Shown: positions 1-5,859 of the stretch, piece by piece | Numbering within the stretch: position 1 is the first letter of the stretch | How the letters are laid out: the number at the start of each line of letters is the position of its first letter | Assembly: GCA_013213875.1 (NCBI GenBank) | Contig: JABSSV010000078.1 | Span: 1 to 6,359, forward strand | Reading direction: 5' to 3' | From: Lysobacterales bacterium | GTDB lineage: Bacteria > Pseudomonadota > Gammaproteobacteria > Xanthomonadales > SZUA-36 | DNA: 6,359 nucleotides | Notes under the pieces: generated by a model | Told to the model about the DNA's origin: nothing | What the model saw: only the letters and a program-made list of their open reading frames with translations | Database searches by the model: none | Position numbers and translations under genes: made by a program

Positions 1-423
1 GAAGAGGAGGTGGACGAGGTGCTGGAGAGTATCGGTGTGGAATCGGTGCCGGTAATCCGCGTGTTCAACAAAATCGACCTGACGGAACATGCGGCCGGGC
101 TGCAATTACGCGCCAATGGCAGCATTAGCAGGGCCAGTGTCTCGGCCCTGACCGGTGCCGGCCTGGAGCCCCTGCGGAAAGTGATTGAAGAGCAGCTCGC
201 CGGGCGGCGCATTCAGCGCTGGATCGAGCTGGAAGGGCGCCATGCGCGGCTACGGGCGCGGCTGTTTGAGCTGGGCGCGGTCAGCGAAGAAACGGTGGAT
301 GAAGCCGGCCATTGGCACCTGCACATCGATTTGCCATCACAGCTGGCTGAGCGGCTGGTGCGACAATGCGGCAGTGATGGCGAGCTGGTGCAGGAAAAAT
401 TGCTGTCCAATAGAACTCAGTAA
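1..423 (+). CDS. hflX: GTPase HflX, C-terminal part (5' end outside the window)
   Basis: HflX is a ribosome-associated GTPase of the Obg-HflX family; in E. coli it binds the 50S subunit and splits stalled ribosomes during stress. The reading frame is open from base 1, so this is a 3' fragment of 140 codons plus TAA. It retains the G4 guanine-specificity motif NKIDL (bases 70-84) and the G5-like motif VSALTGAGLEPL shortly after. The usual HflX C-terminal region follows, with a basic helix and the stretch LRARLFELGAVSEE. The N-terminal glycine-rich domain and the P-loop lie upstream of the window. A GTG at base 10 falls inside the gene and is not the start. The next gene is hflK, as in E. coli and most Gammaproteobacteria, which supports the call. 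The identification is firm from both motifs and synteny. Confidence 0.96.
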   Translation, partial: EEEVDEVLESIGVESVPVIRVFNKIDLTEHAAGLQLRANGSISRASVSALTGAGLEPLRKVIEEQLAGRRIQRWIELEGRHARLRARLFELGAVSEETVDEAGHWHLHIDLPSQLAERLVRQCGSDGELVQEKLLSNRTQ

Positions 424-453
424 GCGGTCCTTCCACTGGCGGCGATGGACCGC
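424..453 (+). other. Hairpin directly after the hflX stop codon
   Basis: GCGGTCC (424-430) pairs perfectly with GGACCGC (447-453), leaving a 16-base loop. The stem begins at the base after the hflX TAA. It is followed by AGGGGGG rather than a T-tract, so it does not look like a normal intrinsic terminator. It could protect or process the hflX mRNA end, or weaken read-through into hflK. Only the base pairing is seen; any function is inferred. Confidence 0.4.
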
Positions 454-551
454 AGGGGGGATAATGAACAGGTACCCGAATTTCACTTGAAAGCCGTGCG
501 TTCGGGCCCAAGCTATCAAGCGCGAGCGATTGTCGCGTCAGAACATTCAGC

Positions 552-556
552 AGGAG
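552..556 (+). promoter_or_regulatory. Ribosome binding site that decides the hflK start
   Basis: AGGAG lies six bases before the ATG at 563. An in-frame TTG at 530 would add eleven residues, but it has no comparable site, and HflK proteins typically begin close to a Met-x-Trp sequence as here (MPWKEPG). The ATG at 563 is therefore chosen. Confidence 0.75.
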
Positions 557-562
557 ATTTCT

Positions 563-1714
563 ATGCCCTGGAAGGAACCCGGTAAGGGTGGTGATCAAGA
601 CCCCTGGAAGCAGGGCGACCGGCCTCCGGAATTGGACGAGGTTTTTCAGAACATGCAGTCCAAAGTCCGATCCATTTTTGGTGGTGGTAACGGTGGCTCA
701 GGTTCCAGCTCCGGTGCGAACAAGTCCGGGTCCGGAAGCGGCGGCGTCGTTTCCATACTGCTGGTGCTAGCCGGCCTGTATGCGGTCTGGAATGCCATTC
801 ATATCATCGATGAGGCCGAACGCGGTGTGGTACTGCGCTTTGGTGAGTACACGCGCACGCTAGAGCCCGGTTTCAACCTGACCCTGCCACGTCCCATCGA
901 GTCGGTACAGAAGGTGAACGTCAGCGATGTGCGTTCCGCTGAAGACCGCGGTCAGATGCTGACCGAAGATGAGAACCTGGTGGAATTCAACTACAAGGTT
1001 CAGTACCGCGTGCTTGACGCGCAAGCCTTTCTGTTTCAGGTCCGTGACCCGGAACTGACGCTGCTGCAAGCGGCGGAAAGCGCGCTGCGTGAATCGGTGG
1101 GTACCAACCGCCTGGACAACATCCTGGAAGGCTCCACCCGTGCACAGGTCAGCATTGAAACGCAACGCGTGCTGCAGGAAACGCTGGATAACTACGAAAC
1201 GGGTATTACGATCACCGAATTCAACCTGGTGGACGTCAACGTGCCGGCGCAGGTGCGCGAGGCCTATTCCGACGTGATCCGCGCCCGGGAGGACCGGGAG
1301 CGCTTTATTGAAGAAGCCCGGGTACACGTGAACTCCGTAATTCCCGAGGCCCGTGGTCGCGCTGCCCGTATCGTGCAGGAGGCGCAGGGTTATCGAGATT
1401 CTACCGTTGCGCTGGCCGAAGGTGAGGCCGATCGTTTCCGCCTGCAGGTGGAAGAGTATCGCCGGGCACCGGAGATCACGCGCAAGCGCATGTATTTGCA
1501 GGCCATGGAAGGGGTTCTTGGGGATTCCAAAAAGGTACTGCTGGATGTGGATTCGAATGGCAACATTCTCTATCTGCCGCTCGATGGTGCTGCCGGCGGC
1601 AGCCGCAGCACCCGCATACCGCCAATGATGACGCCGGACGATCAGTCCCGGCCCACGCAAAGTGACCGCACCGGCCGCACGCCGCGTACGGCGAACCGGG
1701 AGGGACGGCAATGA
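563..1714 (+). CDS. hflK: HflK, SPFH-family membrane regulator of FtsH
   Basis: HflK assembles with HflC into a large inner-membrane complex that encloses the AAA protease FtsH and controls its access to membrane substrates. The product has 383 residues, somewhat shorter than the 419 of E. coli. Residues 1-60 are a cytoplasmic segment rich in Gly and Ser (MPWKEPGKGG at the front, a Gly/Ser/Asn run at about 40-60). A single transmembrane helix follows at about 61-81, then the SPFH/band-7 domain from about 83 (DEAERGVVLRFGEYTRTLEPGF) to about 240. After that comes a charged helical stretch at about 240-320 with alternating Glu, Arg and Ala that should form a coiled coil. The tail from about 343 is Arg/Thr/Pro-rich and looks disordered. 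No enzymatic residues are expected. The stop TGA overlaps the hflC ATG as ATGA, so translation of the two subunits is probably coupled, as suits an equimolar complex. Confidence 0.97.
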   Translation: MPWKEPGKGGDQDPWKQGDRPPELDEVFQNMQSKVRSIFGGGNGGSGSSSGANKSGSGSGGVVSILLVLAGLYAVWNAIHIIDEAERGVVLRFGEYTRTLEPGFNLTLPRPIESVQKVNVSDVRSAEDRGQMLTEDENLVEFNYKVQYRVLDAQAFLFQVRDPELTLLQAAESALRESVGTNRLDNILEGSTRAQVSIETQRVLQETLDNYETGITITEFNLVDVNVPAQVREAYSDVIRAREDRERFIEEARVHVNSVIPEARGRAARIVQEAQGYRDSTVALAEGEADRFRLQVEEYRRAPEITRKRMYLQAMEGVLGDSKKVLLDVDSNGNILYLPLDGAAGGSRSTRIPPMMTPDDQSRPTQSDRTGRTPRTANREGRQ

Positions 1715-2583
1715 ACCGACCGCTGCTGTTAATTGTTGTTGTTCTTCTGGGTGGCCTGGGCCTGTCCAGCCTTTTTACCGTGCAGGAGACCGAATACGCC
1801 ATCCGCTTTCAGCTGGGCCGTATCGTAAAAGCCGATTACGAGCCGGGCCTGCATTTCAAACTGCCGTTTGTGAACAACATTCGCAAGTTTGATAACCGGA
1901 TTCTGACCCTCGACACGCCGGCGGAGCCCATGCTGACCTCCGAGCAGAAGTTTGTCGAAGTGGATTCCTTCGTGAAATGGCGCATCGCCAACGTGTCGCG
2001 TTTCTACACGGCCACCGGTGGTAACGAGTCGCGTGCCCTGAACCGTCTCAACGGGATCATTGAAGACCGGCTGCGTAACCAGATCGCCAGCCGAACCCTG
2101 GTTGAGGTGATTTCCGAGCAGCGCGTCAGCACCATGCAGGACATTGCCACGGCAGCCAATCAGGCCGCGGAAGAGTTTGGTATCGAAGTGGTTGATGTTC
2201 GTATCAAGAGCATCGAGCTGCCGGACGATGTGCGGGAGTCGGTTTTCCGACGCATGGCCGCCGACCGACAAAAGGAAGCCAACCTCTATCGCTTCGAGGG
2301 ACGCGAGGAGGCGGAGCGCATCCGGTCTGACGCGGACCGGGAAGCGCAGGTGATTCTGGCTGAGGCCGAGCGTGACGGTCAGCGTCTGCGCGGTGAAGGC
2401 GATGCGCAATCGATTGCCATTTACGCCGACGCCTACGGTATGGACGAGGAGTTTTTTGCCTTCTCCCGCAGCCTGCAGGCTTATCGCAACGCCTTTAATA
2501 GCCGCGAAGACGTGCTGGTGGTGGACCCCAACAGTGAATTCTTCAACTACTTTGGCGGTGATGTCGGCAGTCAGCAGCGCTGA
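1711..2583 (+). CDS. hflC: HflC, SPFH-family membrane regulator of FtsH
   Basis: HflC is the partner subunit of HflK in the FtsH-associated membrane complex. It has 290 residues, against 334 in E. coli. A transmembrane helix sits at residues 4-22 right behind the start, with a very short cytoplasmic N-terminus. The SPFH domain runs from about 24 (VQETEYAIRFQLGRIV) to about 185. A highly charged coiled-coil helix follows at about 186-240 (repeated Glu/Arg/Ala, with the GEGDAQ motif near 228). The C-terminal segment FFAFSRSLQAYRNAF at about 248-262 is typical of HflC. The start is fixed by GGGAGGG (1698-1704) six bases before the ATG and by the four-base ATGA overlap with hflK. The family is sometimes annotated as a protease modulator; it has no protease active site of its own. 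Confidence 0.97.
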   Translation: MNRPLLLIVVVLLGGLGLSSLFTVQETEYAIRFQLGRIVKADYEPGLHFKLPFVNNIRKFDNRILTLDTPAEPMLTSEQKFVEVDSFVKWRIANVSRFYTATGGNESRALNRLNGIIEDRLRNQIASRTLVEVISEQRVSTMQDIATAANQAAEEFGIEVVDVRIKSIELPDDVRESVFRRMAADRQKEANLYRFEGREEAERIRSDADREAQVILAEAERDGQRLRGEGDAQSIAIYADAYGMDEEFFAFSRSLQAYRNAFNSREDVLVVDPNSEFFNYFGGDVGSQQR

Positions 2584-2615
2584 TTTTGCGACGCTAGCCG
2601 TGCCGGATTCCGACC

Positions 2616-2813
2616 ATGAGTGAGGGGCTGGCGCGGGACTTACTGACCGCGCTGGCGCTGCTGTTCATACTGGAAGGTTTGCTGCCAGCGCTGGCGCCAA
2701 AAAAATGGTTACAAGCAATGCAGGATGCCGCGCGGTTGGGGCCGCGCGGCATTCGTGTGATTGGCATTAGCGCACTGCTGGCCGGTGCGATATTGCTAAA
2801 CCTGGTGCGTTAG
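2616..2813 (+). CDS. DUF2065 family small inner-membrane protein (YjeT-like)
   Basis: This 65-residue protein has two predicted transmembrane helices, at about 8-27 and 46-64. They are joined by a short basic, amphipathic segment (KKWLQAMQDAARLGPRGIR). The motif LEGLLPALAPKKW matches the conserved LEGLGP...P..W signature of DUF2065, whose E. coli member YjeT lies at the same place between hflC and purA. Its biochemical role is unknown. Its constant neighbourhood suggests a link to the HflKC/FtsH membrane complex, but that is only inference. The ATG at 2616 has no clear Shine-Dalgarno sequence, and the gap to hflC is 32 bases. The middle of the gene contains a strong inverted repeat (listed separately). 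Family membership is well supported by length, topology, motif and synteny. Confidence 0.9.
   Translation: MSEGLARDLLTALALLFILEGLLPALAPKKWLQAMQDAARLGPRGIRVIGISALLAGAILLNLVR
2723..2754 (+). repeat. Long GC-rich inverted repeat inside the DUF2065 gene
   Basis: GCCGCGCGG (2727-2735) pairs perfectly with CCGCGCGGC (2742-2750) around a TTGGGG loop. The stem continues outward through T-A, A-T, one G-U and G-C, giving 13 pairs in all. It lies in the linker between the two membrane helices (codons for DAARLGPRGIR), about 85 bases before purA. There is no T-tract after it (ATTCGTGTG), so it is not a classic terminator. Confidence 0.6.
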
Positions 2814-2839
2814 CACGAAAACAATAGGAACGAAGCAAG

Positions 2840-4132
2840 ATGAATCAGTCGGTAGTGGTGCTGGGGACCCAGTGGGGAGATGAGGGCAAGGGCAAGATTG
2901 TTGACCTCCTGTGCCAGGATATGGACGCGGTGGTGCGCTTTCAGGGCGGTCATAACGCCGGCCATACGCTGGTTATTGACGGTGACAAGACCGTTCTGCA
3001 CCTGATTCCGGCCGGCATCATGCACCCGGGTGTGCGCTGCCTCATCGGCAATGGCGTGGTGCTGTCCCCGGAGGCCCTTAAAGCCGAAATCGATAATCTC
3101 CAGTCACGCGGTGTAGACGTGGAATCGCGCATGGTGATTTCCCCGTCCTGTCCGGTGATCATGCCGTACCACGTCCAGTTGGACCGTGCCCGCGAGGAAG
3201 CGTTGGGTAAGCGCGCTATTGGCACCACCTGTCGCGGCATTGGCCCTGCCTATGAGGACAAGGCCTCACGTCGCGGCGTGCGCGTGGCGGATCTGTTAAA
3301 CGAGCAGGCCCTGGCCCGGAAGCTGGAAAGCATCGTTGCCTATCACAGCTTCGATCTGAAACATCGCTACGGGCTGCCGGCTCTGGACTACCAGGCCATC
3401 CTGGATGAGACGCTGGCGCTGGCTGAGGCCATCGGTCATATGGTGGGCGATGTCGCGGGTGAACTGCACCAGCTGCGCGCCAATGGCAGCCGCATCCTGT
3501 TTGAGGGCGCTCAGGGTGCGTTGCTCGATATTGATCATGGAACCTATCCTTTTGTGACCTCCAGCAACACCACCGTCGGGGGCGTGTGTACCGGTGCCGG
3601 TGTGGGTCCCAACGCGATCGACTATGTGCTGGGTATCACCAAGGCCTACACCACGCGGGTGGGTTCCGGTCCGTTCCCGACGGAGCTGTTTGATGATGTG
3701 GGCGCGGGTATTGCCGAGCGTGGTGCGGAGTTTGGCGCCACCACCGGACGTCCCCGGCGCTGCGGCTGGCTGGATGCGGTAGCGCTGCAGCGAGCCGTGA
3801 AGCTCAGTGGCATCACCGGTTTCTCTGTGACCAAACTGGACGTGCTGGACGGGATGGAGGAGATCAAGATCTGTACCTCCTACCGCCTGCACGGTGAGAC
3901 TTTGACTGTGCCACCCACCAATCCGGATGACTGGGACGCGCTGGAACCGGTGTACGAATCCTTCCCCGGCTGGTCCGAGAGTTCCCGGGGCGCGACCTCG
4001 CTGGAGGCTCTGCCGGCCAACGCGAGATCCTATCTGAAGGTGATGGAGGAGCTGACCGGAGCACCGATCCATATGGTCAGCACGGGCCCCGATCGGTCGG
4101 AAAACATCATCATTCAGCATCCGGCCGGCTGA
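2840..4132 (+). CDS. purA: Adenylosuccinate synthetase
   Basis: PurA makes adenylosuccinate from IMP and aspartate using GTP, the first committed step from IMP to AMP, in the cytoplasm. The 430 residues match the usual length of the bacterial enzyme (about 430). The N-terminal loop WGDEGKGK (12-19) carries the catalytic Asp14, and GGHNAGHT (36-43) carries His42, equivalent to D13 and H41 of E. coli. Further family motifs are TTCRGIGPAYEDK near 130, FEGAQGALLDIDHGTYPFVTSS near 220-240, TGRPRRCGWLDAV near 300 and TKLDVLDG for guanine binding near 332. The C-terminus has STGPDRSENI. No key residue is missing. The ATG at 2840 is preceded by AGGAA (2826-2830) at a nine-base spacing. The stop shares one base with the next start (TGATG), so the downstream NHL gene is probably co-translated. 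Confidence 0.99.
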   Translation: MNQSVVVLGTQWGDEGKGKIVDLLCQDMDAVVRFQGGHNAGHTLVIDGDKTVLHLIPAGIMHPGVRCLIGNGVVLSPEALKAEIDNLQSRGVDVESRMVISPSCPVIMPYHVQLDRAREEALGKRAIGTTCRGIGPAYEDKASRRGVRVADLLNEQALARKLESIVAYHSFDLKHRYGLPALDYQAILDETLALAEAIGHMVGDVAGELHQLRANGSRILFEGAQGALLDIDHGTYPFVTSSNTTVGGVCTGAGVGPNAIDYVLGITKAYTTRVGSGPFPTELFDDVGAGIAERGAEFGATTGRPRRCGWLDAVALQRAVKLSGITGFSVTKLDVLDGMEEIKICTSYRLHGETLTVPPTNPDDWDALEPVYESFPGWSESSRGATSLEALPANARSYLKVMEELTGAPIHMVSTGPDRSENIIIQHPAG

Positions 4133-5580
4133 TGAGAAGGGCCGGTTTGAAATTCTGGCGCATGAAAGCGCCCGTCAGCGGTTTGGCGCTTGCCGCACTG
4201 ATGCTCGCCGCTGCCAGTAGCAAGGTGTGGGCAGCGCCCGACGTCACGTTTGACTACACGAGCAAGTTTGGCCAGTTTGGCTTCCTGCAGTTTCCGCCGA
4301 ATGGGTTTGGCCGTGCGACGGGTGTGGCCTTCTACACCGCTGATGAGCTGCTCATTGCCGACTACGGCAACAGTTGGTTACAGCGCTGTGATATCGACGG
4401 CGCCAACTGCGAGTGGTTTGGCGGCTTTGCTGCGCGGCGCAATACCCCGGGCGTGTTTGATCGGCCGCATGGCGTGGCCGTGCGCGAAGACGGGATGCTT
4501 GCCGTGGCTGATGAGGACAACCATGCGGTGCAGCTGTGCGAGCTGCGTCGTTTCTGTCTCTACAGTGGCGATCAGATTACGGAAGACAACAAGCCGTCTA
4601 CGGCTCTGGGGCGCTGGGCCTTCCCGAACGATGTGGATTTCAATGCGGAGGGGCAGGTTTTCGGCTTGGATACCGGTAACAATCGCATCCAGATACTCTC
4701 GGCTGACGATCTTCGCGTGCGCCGTGTGTTTATGTCTGGGGGCAGCGGTCTGGGACAGCTGGACGGCGCGCGCGGTTTGGCCGTGGCTGCTGACGGCACG
4801 GTAGTGATCAGTGACACGGGTAATCACCGCATCCAGCTTTGTGACACGGGCCGGCCGGTCAACTGCACGGCCTTCGGCCGGCGGGGCAGCGGACCGGGCC
4901 AGTTTGAGTCCCCCGTGGGGATTGAGGTGGACCATCTGGACCGCATCTGGGTTGCCGATACGGGTAACAACCGACTACAGGTTTGCGATCGTGAGGGCAG
5001 CTGTACGGTACTCAATTCCGGTAGCGACTATGAATTCAACGCGCCTCATGATGTGGCCGTTCATCCGTCCGGCAAAGTTGCCGTCGCCAACACGGAAGAC
5101 AGTCAGATTCTGGTTTTCCGCACCGACGCGCAAGCCCCGCAGCCGGCGCTGGTGAATGCGGGCTTCAACGATGCCTGGTTCAATCCCGACACGGCGGGTC
5201 AGGGCGTTTTCATCAATGTGTTTGCCGAGTTGGGGCAGGTGTTCGTGGCCTGGTTTACCTTTGATGCAGAGCGCCCGACAGCGGATGCGCCGGCGCTACT
5301 GGGCGAGGCGGGGCATCGCTGGCTGACCGCCTTGGGTCCCATTGATGGCAATCGTGCGGTGCTGCAGGTGGCCCTGACCGAGGGCGGCCTGTTCGATACG
5401 CGTCCGCCGGTGCCAACTGTGACCGGGGAATACGGCACGCTGGAGCTGGAATTTGTGGACTGCGAAACGGTGCTTATGCGCTATGAGCTGCCGGTGCTGG
5501 AGGCGGCCGAAGGCACGGTCACTTTAAGTCGCGTGATCGATGACAATGTGGCGCTTTGTGAGGCCCTCAAGGCGCCCTAG
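4132..5580 (+). CDS. Exported NHL-repeat beta-propeller protein with a C-terminal secreted-protein domain
   Basis: I know no named homologue or function. The product has 482 residues. A signal peptide is clear: basic start (RRAGLKFWRMK), hydrophobic core at about 13-30, and a likely signal peptidase I site after VWA (residues 32-34). Residues about 45-330 form six NHL-type repeats, each with a pattern near GVAV..DG.l.VADTGN.R.Q, at about 61-100, 111-146, 163-200, 211-248, 259-296 and 303-329. Together they make one six-bladed propeller, a fold that usually binds proteins, RNA or ligands. Four blades carry a close cysteine pair: C86/C93, C136/C142, C237/C245 and C285/C291. The remaining two cysteines, C444 and C476, lie in a C-terminal domain at about 342-480 with WFNPDTAGQGVFI and WFTFDAE motifs, which I recall from other secreted gammaproteobacterial proteins. 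All ten mature cysteines may be oxidised, which fits a periplasmic or extracellular place. The ATG at 4132 lacks a Shine-Dalgarno site and is chosen because of its TGATG overlap with purA; Met11 (4162) is the alternative. Enzymatic activity, as in some NHL-fold lyases, cannot be judged. Confidence 0.9.
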   Translation: MRRAGLKFWRMKAPVSGLALAALMLAAASSKVWAAPDVTFDYTSKFGQFGFLQFPPNGFGRATGVAFYTADELLIADYGNSWLQRCDIDGANCEWFGGFAARRNTPGVFDRPHGVAVREDGMLAVADEDNHAVQLCELRRFCLYSGDQITEDNKPSTALGRWAFPNDVDFNAEGQVFGLDTGNNRIQILSADDLRVRRVFMSGGSGLGQLDGARGLAVAADGTVVISDTGNHRIQLCDTGRPVNCTAFGRRGSGPGQFESPVGIEVDHLDRIWVADTGNNRLQVCDREGSCTVLNSGSDYEFNAPHDVAVHPSGKVAVANTEDSQILVFRTDAQAPQPALVNAGFNDAWFNPDTAGQGVFINVFAELGQVFVAWFTFDAERPTADAPALLGEAGHRWLTALGPIDGNRAVLQVALTEGGLFDTRPPVPTVTGEYGTLELEFVDCETVLMRYELPVLEAAEGTVTLSRVIDDNVALCEALKAP

Positions 5581-5611
5581 GCCCGCGCTTTCTCTGTTTG
5601 TCTTTTAGCAG

Positions 5612-5640
5612 TTGACAGCCTCGCATTATCTGGTTAAATT
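5612..5640 (+). promoter_or_regulatory. Sigma-70 promoter for tRNA-Leu, stable-RNA type
   Basis: A perfect -35 box TTGACA (5612-5617) is followed by a -10 region TTAAAT (5634-5639, spacing 16) or TAAATT (5635-5640, spacing 17), each four of six matches. A T-rich stretch lies just upstream (5590-5606) and could act as an UP-like element. The bases right after the -10 box are GCGCG, a GC-rich discriminator as found in tRNA and rRNA promoters repressed by ppGpp and DksA. Transcription would begin near 5646-5648, leaving a leader of nearly 70 bases before the mature tRNA. Growth-rate control is inferred from the discriminator. Confidence 0.7.
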
Positions 5641-5647
5641 GCGCGTC

Positions 5648-5677
5648 CGGTTCAGCGGTTCCCCTTGCCCTGAACCG
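5648..5677 (+). other. First hairpin in the tRNA-Leu leader
   Basis: CGGTTCAG (5648-5655) pairs with CTGAACCG (5670-5677), eight perfect pairs around a 14-base loop. The loop starts with a second copy of CGGTTC (5656-5661), which can pair with the same GAACCG (5672-5677). Two exclusive folds are therefore possible. It starts at or next to the predicted transcription start. Confidence 0.45.
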
Positions 5678-5683
5678 ACCCCC

Positions 5684-5714
5684 AGGCTGTGGCCCCCCCT
5701 TGCCACAGCCTTTT
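5684..5714 (+). terminator. Terminator-shaped hairpin touching the tRNA-Leu 5' end
   Basis: AGGCTGTGG (5684-5692) pairs perfectly with CCACAGCCT (5703-5711), nine pairs with a ten-base C-rich loop, and ends in TTTT (5711-5714). The tRNA begins at the next base. The shape is that of an intrinsic terminator with a short T-tract. It could end the purA–NHL transcript, but transcripts from the promoter at 5612 must pass it to make the tRNA. It may instead be a leader structure removed by RNase P or RNase E. Confidence 0.45.
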
Positions 5715-5801
5715 GCCGAGGTGGCGGAATTGGTAGACGCGCTAGCTTCAGGTGCTAGTGAGCATTAGCTCGTGGAGGTTCAAGTCCTCTCCTCGGCACC
5801 A
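5715..5801 (+). tRNA. tRNA-Leu, anticodon CAG, with encoded CCA
   Basis: This is a complete class II tRNA of 87 bases. The acceptor stem GCCGAGG (5715-5721) pairs perfectly with CCTCGGC (5791-5797), followed by discriminator A and an encoded CCA (5799-5801). The D-arm is GCG/CGC. The anticodon stem is CTAGC/GCTAG (5742-5746 with 5754-5758), and the seven-base loop TTCAGGT puts anticodon CAG at 5749-5751. The long variable arm GAGC-ATTA-GCTC (5760-5771) is the mark of Leu and Ser tRNAs. The T-arm is GGAGG/CCTCT with loop TTCAAGT. It reads CUG, by eye the most used leucine codon in the neighbouring genes. Its place ahead of rnr is, as I recall, shared with Pseudomonas. Confidence 0.98.
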
Positions 5802-5807
5802 CTCTCT

Positions 5808-5830
5808 CCCCGAGCCCAACTGGGCCGGGG
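5808..5830 (+). other. Strong GC hairpin after tRNA-Leu, possible terminator without T-tract
   Basis: CCCCG and GCCC (5808-5812, 5814-5817) pair with GGGC and CGGGG (5822-5830) around an AACT loop, nine pairs with one bulged A at 5813. It starts seven bases after the tRNA CCA. The following bases TCGTCAGG contain no T-tract, so it may end the tRNA transcript only weakly, or it may stop 3' exonucleases during trimming. Read-through into rnr remains possible. Confidence 0.4.
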
Positions 5831-5859
5831 TCGTCAGGAACGAAACCCCCAAACCATGG

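Noticed and set aside
487..519. Sigma-70 promoter for hflK (TTGAAA at 487, TATCAA at 514)
   Set aside because: The 21-base spacing is too long and the -10 match is poor.
530..562. Upstream TTG start for hflK
   Set aside because: It lacks a ribosome binding site, while the ATG at 563 has AGGAG at six bases and gives the usual HflK N-terminus.
860..1711. 283-codon open frame on the minus strand, antisense to hflK
   Set aside because: It mirrors the hflK codon frame in GC-rich DNA, its product is His/Arg/Gln-rich with no recognisable domain, and hflK is beyond doubt.
1729..2409. 226-codon open frame on the minus strand, antisense to hflC
   Set aside because: It is a shadow of a clear hflC gene, with low-complexity composition and no ribosome binding site of note.
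2684..2695. 12-base palindrome GCCAGCGCTGGC in the DUF2065 gene
   Set aside because: It encodes ordinary Pro-Ala-Leu-Ala codons, gives no loop for an RNA hairpin and has no second copy in the window; probably chance.
3296..4120. 274-codon open frame on the minus strand, antisense to purA
   Set aside because: It has the same cause: purA is complete and certain, and the antisense product resembles no family.
4162..4164. Internal ATG (Met11) as the NHL gene start
   Set aside because: It would still give a workable signal peptide, but no Shine-Dalgarno site precedes it and the TGATG overlap favours 4132. It is kept only as an alternative.
4250..4804. 184-codon + strand open frame inside the NHL gene
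   Set aside because: It is in another frame of a gene with signal peptide and clear NHL repeats; its product is a Ser/Arg/Ala/Trp-rich shadow.
5560..5611. Terminator right after the NHL gene
   Set aside because: The T-rich stretch at 5589-5606 follows only a weak GCGC/GCGC pairing around the stop codon, too short to call a terminator.
5693..5699. Run of seven C as a phase-variable tract
   Set aside because: It lies in the loop of a noncoding hairpin, is short and does not alter a reading frame.
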